NCBI GenBank assembly: GCA_934183355.1
Contig: CAKPST010000004.1
Span: forward strand, 1-56,832
Direction of reading: 5' to 3'
Origin: an uncultured Prevotella sp.
GTDB lineage: Bacteria > Bacteroidota > Bacteroidia > Bacteroidales > Bacteroidaceae
DNA length: 56,832 nucleotides
Below the pieces are notes generated by a model. It made no database searches, was not told the DNA's origin, and saw nothing but the letters and a program-made list of their open reading frames with translations. This document shows positions 53,499 to 56,832 of the stretch, in pieces (the first letter of the stretch is position 1; the number at the start of each line of letters is the position of its first letter). Position numbers and translations under genes: made by a program.

Positions 53499-54782
53499 AT
53501 GGACACTTCTGAACTTCAAAGAATAAAACAACGGTACAACATCGTGGGCAACTGCGATGCCTTGAACCATGCTCTCGATGTCGCCCTACAGGTGGCACCG
53601 ACCGACCTCAGTGTGCTTATAGTAGGCGAGAGTGGTGTGGGCAAGGAGATAATTCCGCGACTCATACACGACAATTCGCCACGCAAGCGAGAGAAGTATT
53701 TCGCCATCAACTGCGGCTCTATACCAGAGGGCACTATCGACAGCGAACTCTTCGGACACGAGAAAGGCTCGTTCACCGGAGCTATAGGCGAGAGCGAAGG
53801 CTACTTCGGCATTGCCAACAAGGGAACGATATTCCTCGACGAGGTGGGAGAATTGCCCATTGCTACACAGGCACGACTGCTGCGTGTGCTTGAGACGGGC
53901 GAATACATACGTGTAGGAGGACAGAAAATAATGAAGACCGACGTGCGTATAGTGGCAGCCACAAATGTCAATATGCACAAGGCGATAAGCGAAGGACGCT
54001 TCCGCGAAGACCTCTTCTATCGTCTCAACACCATACCCGTACAGATGCCGCCGCTGCGCGACCGTGGCGAAGACATCTTGCTGCTCTTCCGTCTGTTCAC
54101 AATGCAGATGGCTGAGAAGTATCGCATACCGCGCATCACGCTCACCGACGACGCCAAGCAGATGATGCTCAAGTATAAGTGGCCGGGCAATGTGCGCCAG
54201 CTGAAGAACATAACCGAGCAGATGTCGGTGCTCAGCCAGAAGCGCGAGATAGACGCTGAGGCTCTGAGCAAGTTTATTCCACGCGACCAGGAGAGCACGG
54301 AGCTTGCCACAACAGCTGTTCCGGGGGCTCACTCGTACGAGAGCGAGCGCGAAATTCTGTACAAGATACTATACGAACTGCGCGGCAATGTGGGCGACTT
54401 GCGCCGTGAGGTGTCGACACTGCGCAAGCAGATAGACGACAATCGCGCACTCGACTCGTTTGCTGCCAATCGCCAGATGAATGCTCTATCATCGCCGATG
54501 ACGCCAATGACGCAGTCGGGAACACCGGCAATACAGCAGTATCACCACACCGAGCAACCACATTTCAGCACCTATCAGGATGTGGAGGCAGAGGAAATCA
54601 ATGATGCCGAAAACCTGGGTTTGAACGACAACGACAGTCTCAACCTCAGCGATATAGGCAGACATGTGGTGGAAAAGGCGCTCGAACGCAACGGAGGCAA
54701 CCGCAAGAAGGCAGCCCAGGAACTGGGCATATCCGACCGTACACTCTATCGTCGCATCAAGCAATATGGGCTTGACAAGTAG
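53499..54782 (+). CDS. Sigma-54-dependent transcription activator, receiver-less
   Basis: A 427-residue protein. Residues 10-245 are the AAA+ sigma-54-activating domain: Walker A GESGVGKE (about 43-50), GSFTGA loop (about 88-93), Walker B GTIFLDEVGELP, and arginine-finger motif FREDLFYRLN. Residues 275-370 are a variable Gln/Ser linker. Residues 385-427 are a Fis-type helix-turn-helix (NGGNRKKAAQELGISDRTLYRRI). There is no N-terminal receiver or ligand domain. It sits directly upstream of lptE. A -7-like TAATTTTG (53484-53491) ends 7 nt before the ATG, suggesting a very short leader. Confidence 0.93.
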   Translation: MDTSELQRIKQRYNIVGNCDALNHALDVALQVAPTDLSVLIVGESGVGKEIIPRLIHDNSPRKREKYFAINCGSIPEGTIDSELFGHEKGSFTGAIGESEGYFGIANKGTIFLDEVGELPIATQARLLRVLETGEYIRVGGQKIMKTDVRIVAATNVNMHKAISEGRFREDLFYRLNTIPVQMPPLRDRGEDILLLFRLFTMQMAEKYRIPRITLTDDAKQMMLKYKWPGNVRQLKNITEQMSVLSQKREIDAEALSKFIPRDQESTELATTAVPGAHSYESEREILYKILYELRGNVGDLRREVSTLRKQIDDNRALDSFAANRQMNALSSPMTPMTQSGTPAIQQYHHTEQPHFSTYQDVEAEEINDAENLGLNDNDSLNLSDIGRHVVEKALERNGGNRKKAAQELGISDRTLYRRIKQYGLDK

Positions 54783-54798
54783 AAAAACAACGTAAAGC

Positions 54799-55332
54799 AT
54801 GAAATCGAGAAACTATCTTACACATTATATATATATAGCGTTGGTGCTCGTCGTGTCACTTACGATGGTGTCGTGTGCCTTCAAGGGCTATAAGTTCAAC
54901 GGAGCAAGCATCGACTATACCAAGACCAAGACTATACAGATAGCCGACTTCCCAATACGCTCAAGCTATGTGTGGGGTCCGATGGGACCGATGTTCAACA
55001 ACCAACTCAAGGATCAGTTTGCCAATCACACCAAGCTGATTCAGGTGAAGCGTAATGGCGACCTCAAGATAGAGGGCGAGATAACACAATACTCGCAGCG
55101 CAACAAGTCGGTGGCAGCCGACGGACGCTCGGCACAGACCGAACTTTCAATCACTGTCAACGTGAGATTCACCAACAGTGTCAACCACAACGAGGACTTC
55201 GAACGCCAGTTTACAGCCAGCAAGTCGTATGAGACAACCCAGAGCCTTGCCGCAGTGCAGGAGGAACTCGTAACACAGATGGTGAAGGACTTGGTGGAAC
55301 AGATATTCAATGCCACCGTCGCAAACTGGTAA
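54799..55332 (+). CDS. lptE: LPS-assembly lipoprotein LptE
   Basis: A 177-residue protein with a lipoprotein signal (residues 1-26; TMVSC, lipidated Cys26) and a Bacteroidota LptE fold: YKFNGASIDYTKTKTIQI, then LKDQFANHTKLIQV, IEGEITQYSQRN, and a C-terminal amphipathic helix ending MVKDLVEQIFNATVANW. LptE plugs the LptD barrel at the outer membrane. The partner lptD is at 10612. The gene is 16 nt after the sigma-54 activator. Confidence 0.88.
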   Translation: MKSRNYLTHYIYIALVLVVSLTMVSCAFKGYKFNGASIDYTKTKTIQIADFPIRSSYVWGPMGPMFNNQLKDQFANHTKLIQVKRNGDLKIEGEITQYSQRNKSVAADGRSAQTELSITVNVRFTNSVNHNEDFERQFTASKSYETTQSLAAVQEELVTQMVKDLVEQIFNATVANW

Positions 55333-55369
55333 CATAATATTAACATTTAAAACTTAACATTGAACTAAC

Positions 55370-56164
55370 GTGGATTTAGTGCGCCTCATAGACCATCCCG
55401 AGCTGATGAATAAGGAGACTCTGTACGAGCTCCGAAGCCTCGTTGCGCTCTATCCTTATTATCAGACGGCGCGTGTGCTCATGCTCAAGAACATGTACCT
55501 GTTGCATGACACGGCTTTTGACGATGAGTTGAGACGTGCCGCACTGTATATATCCGATCGCCGATTGCTCTTTAACATAGTGGAGGGAGCACGCTACAAG
55601 ATAAAGACAGCCGCCGAGAAAGCCGCAGAAAAAGCTGCTGAGGAGGCTGTCGAAAAAGCTGCCGCTGCCGCCGCACGTAAGGAGAATGCCGAAAATCGTA
55701 CGCTCTCTATCATCGACAACTATCTCGACTCAAATCCAGAAACGGACGAAGAGGACAGCAAGGTGCGCCCAACGCCATCCGATGCAGCCATCGACTATGT
55801 GGCTTATCTCATGAAGACAGAGAGCAAAGACGAGGAAGAGAAGCAGCAACAGAGTCCGCAACTCAAGGGACAGGACCTCATCGACAACTTCCTCAACCAG
55901 GACGGAGCAAAGATACAGTTGCAAGAACAACCCACGTATAAGCCTGAGCCACAGCCGATGCAAGACACTCCAAATGATGGCGATGACAGCTATTTCACCG
56001 AGACATTGGCAAAGATTTACATAAAACAGGGCAGATATTCAAAGGCACTCGAAATAATTCAGCGATTAAATTTGAATTATCCAAAAAAAAATGCTTACTT
56101 TGCAGACCAAATACGTTTCCTAAAGAAACTTATAATAAACGAAAAGTACGGACAGCAGAAATAA
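55370..56164 (+). CDS. Conserved protein with C-terminal TPR
   Basis: A 264-residue soluble protein from GTG 55370. The N-terminal helical region (about residues 1-75: LVRLIDHPELMNKETLYELR and a following YPYYQTARVLMLKNM) is a conserved Bacteroidota block. An Ala/Glu/Lys-rich coiled coil (76-105) and an acidic linker follow. One TPR sits at about 215-250 (ETLAKIYIKQGRYSKALEII). The function is unknown. It lies between lptE and secG with gaps of 37 and 33 nt and is probably co-transcribed. Confidence 0.78.
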   Translation: MDLVRLIDHPELMNKETLYELRSLVALYPYYQTARVLMLKNMYLLHDTAFDDELRRAALYISDRRLLFNIVEGARYKIKTAAEKAAEKAAEEAVEKAAAAAARKENAENRTLSIIDNYLDSNPETDEEDSKVRPTPSDAAIDYVAYLMKTESKDEEEKQQQSPQLKGQDLIDNFLNQDGAKIQLQEQPTYKPEPQPMQDTPNDGDDSYFTETLAKIYIKQGRYSKALEIIQRLNLNYPKKNAYFADQIRFLKKLIINEKYGQQK

Positions 56165-56197
56165 TAAATAATAAATAATAAAAAAACAAATAGAAAA

Positions 56198-56578
56198 ATG
56201 ATTTACTTCTTATTCGTAATCCTCATCGTGATAGCTTCGTTGCTCATGATAGGTATCGTGCTCATCCAGGAGTCTAAGGGTGGCGGTTTGGCTTCAAACT
56301 TCTCCTCTTCTAACGCCATCATGGGTGTGCGCAAGACTACCGACTTCGTAGAGAAAGCCACATGGGGTCTCGCAGTTGCAATGGTTTTGTTCAGCATTGT
56401 TTGCGCTTACGTAGCTCCAGTTTCTTCATCAGAGACCAGCGTTATGGAAAAGGCAGCAACTGAGACACAGACTACCAATCCTAACACTACTCCTGGTTTC
56501 GGCGCAAGCCAGCAGCCAGCAGCTCCTGCACAGGGTGCAGAGCAGGCACCGGCAGCTCCAGCACAGCCAGCCAAGTAA
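56198..56578 (+). CDS. secG: Preprotein translocase subunit SecG
   Basis: A 126-residue protein. Two membrane segments (about 3-22 and 53-72) flank the SecG loop with IVLIQESKGGGLASNFSSSNAIMGVRKTTDFVEKATW. The C-terminal tail (about 80-126) is Thr/Ala/Pro/Gln-rich and long for SecG, as often seen in Bacteroidota. SecG assists SecYEG translocation across the inner membrane. A terminator follows 40 nt after the stop. Confidence 0.94.
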   Translation: MIYFLFVILIVIASLLMIGIVLIQESKGGGLASNFSSSNAIMGVRKTTDFVEKATWGLAVAMVLFSIVCAYVAPVSSSETSVMEKAATETQTTNPNTTPGFGASQQPAAPAQGAEQAPAAPAQPAK

Positions 56579-56617
56579 TATAGGCAAAAGAATTGCAATC
56601 TTTGAAAGATTCAGTAT

Positions 56618-56655
56618 AATGCAGAGCTCATTTAAAGGGTTCTGCATTTTTTTTG
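56618..56655 (+). terminator. Terminator after secG
   Basis: AATGCAGA (56618-56625 region) pairs with TCTGCATT (56641-56648), followed by a run of T residues. Confidence 0.85.
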
Positions 56656-56673
56656 AAAAAAAGTGGTGAAAAG

Positions 56674-56705
56674 TTTGGAGGATTAAAATAAAATCACTAC
56701 CTTTG
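56674..56705 (+). promoter_or_regulatory. Promoter of tRNA-His
   Basis: TTTG (56674-56677) and TACCTTTG (56698-56705) with a 20-nt spacer. Confidence 0.8.
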
Positions 56706-56756
56706 CACTCGCTTTAAAGAACTAACGAATAGTTCAAGCAAAGCAAATCTAACATG

Positions 56757-56830
56757 GTGGCTGTAGTTCAGTTGGTTAGAGCGTCAGATTGTGGTTCTGA
56801 ATGTCGTGGGTTCGAGTCCCATCTGCCACC
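56757..56830 (+). tRNA. tRNA-His (anticodon GTG)
   Basis: A cloverleaf with acceptor GTGGCTG/CTGCCAC (one T-T mismatch), the anticodon stem TCAGA/TCTGA and loop TTGTGGT, giving anticodon GTG. The G at 56756 can supply the extra 5' G (G-1) opposite C73, as required for tRNA-His. The window ends 2 nt after the discriminator. Confidence 0.92.
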
Positions 56831-56832
56831 CA

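Overview
The window is chromosomal DNA of a Bacteroidales bacterium, most likely Prevotella/Segatella or a close relative. The evidence is the repeated Bacteroidota promoter form (TTTG, about 20 nt, TAnnTTTG) in front of tRNAs and genes, weak Shine-Dalgarno sequences, three type IX secretion genes (porW, porX, porQ), Bacteroidota-type LptD and LptE, a TonB-family energy transducer and an UpxY-type antiterminator. The species call is inference; no rRNA is present.

Left core (1-22876). A DUF5053 protein and a small membrane protein lie before tRNA-Pro(GGG), which is divergent from aroA. The plus-strand run then continues with a small membrane protein, porW, porX, tsaE, a biotin-less oxaloacetate-decarboxylase-like protein, an HD protein and lptD. 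tRNA-Arg(CCG) and a very long hairpin separate this run from a minus-strand block. That block holds queF, a queuosine-precursor transporter with a preQ1-I-like riboswitch next to its start codon, an aldose epimerase, cmk, porQ and a SulP transporter. TonB, a polyprenyl synthase, an unknown protein and TatD follow on the plus strand.

Accessory island (about 22880-44420). It opens with a 3' fragment of tRNA-Ser, probably an old integration scar, and a terminator. Next comes a roughly 21 kb run of same-strand genes headed by an UpxY/NusG-like antiterminator and closed by a strong terminator. In order these encode: TIR-PEGA-like-(degenerate TIR)-FGE; an ECF-type sigma factor; an anti-sigma-like/C39-like peptidase/RyR protein; an MscS-type channel; a protein with a divergent RyR-like end; three exported TPR proteins with 12, 5 and 14 near-identical 46-residue repeats; a membrane-anchored TIR protein; a transglutaminase-like/protein kinase/TIR fusion; a macro-TIR fusion; and a stand-alone RyR protein. 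All four canonical TIR domains keep a glutamate at the usual NADase position. I read the locus as a multi-component NAD/ADP-ribose-centred conflict or envelope-surveillance system. Exported TPR proteins may be sensors, the TIR-TM protein and channel may pass signals across the inner membrane, and the TIR, kinase, peptidase, macro and RyR modules may act in the cytoplasm. The domains are recognised from the sequence; the integrated role is inference.

Right core (44424-56832). An NlpE-like lipoprotein and a gene-free stretch of 22-bp and 21-bp tandem repeats precede tRNA-Arg(ACG). Then come an FGE-sialidase fusion, a GH28-like beta-helix protein, rlmN, a DUF4837 lipoprotein, pdxA, a YbhN-like membrane protein, a sigma-54 activator, lptE, a TPR protein, secG and tRNA-His(GTG) at the window edge.
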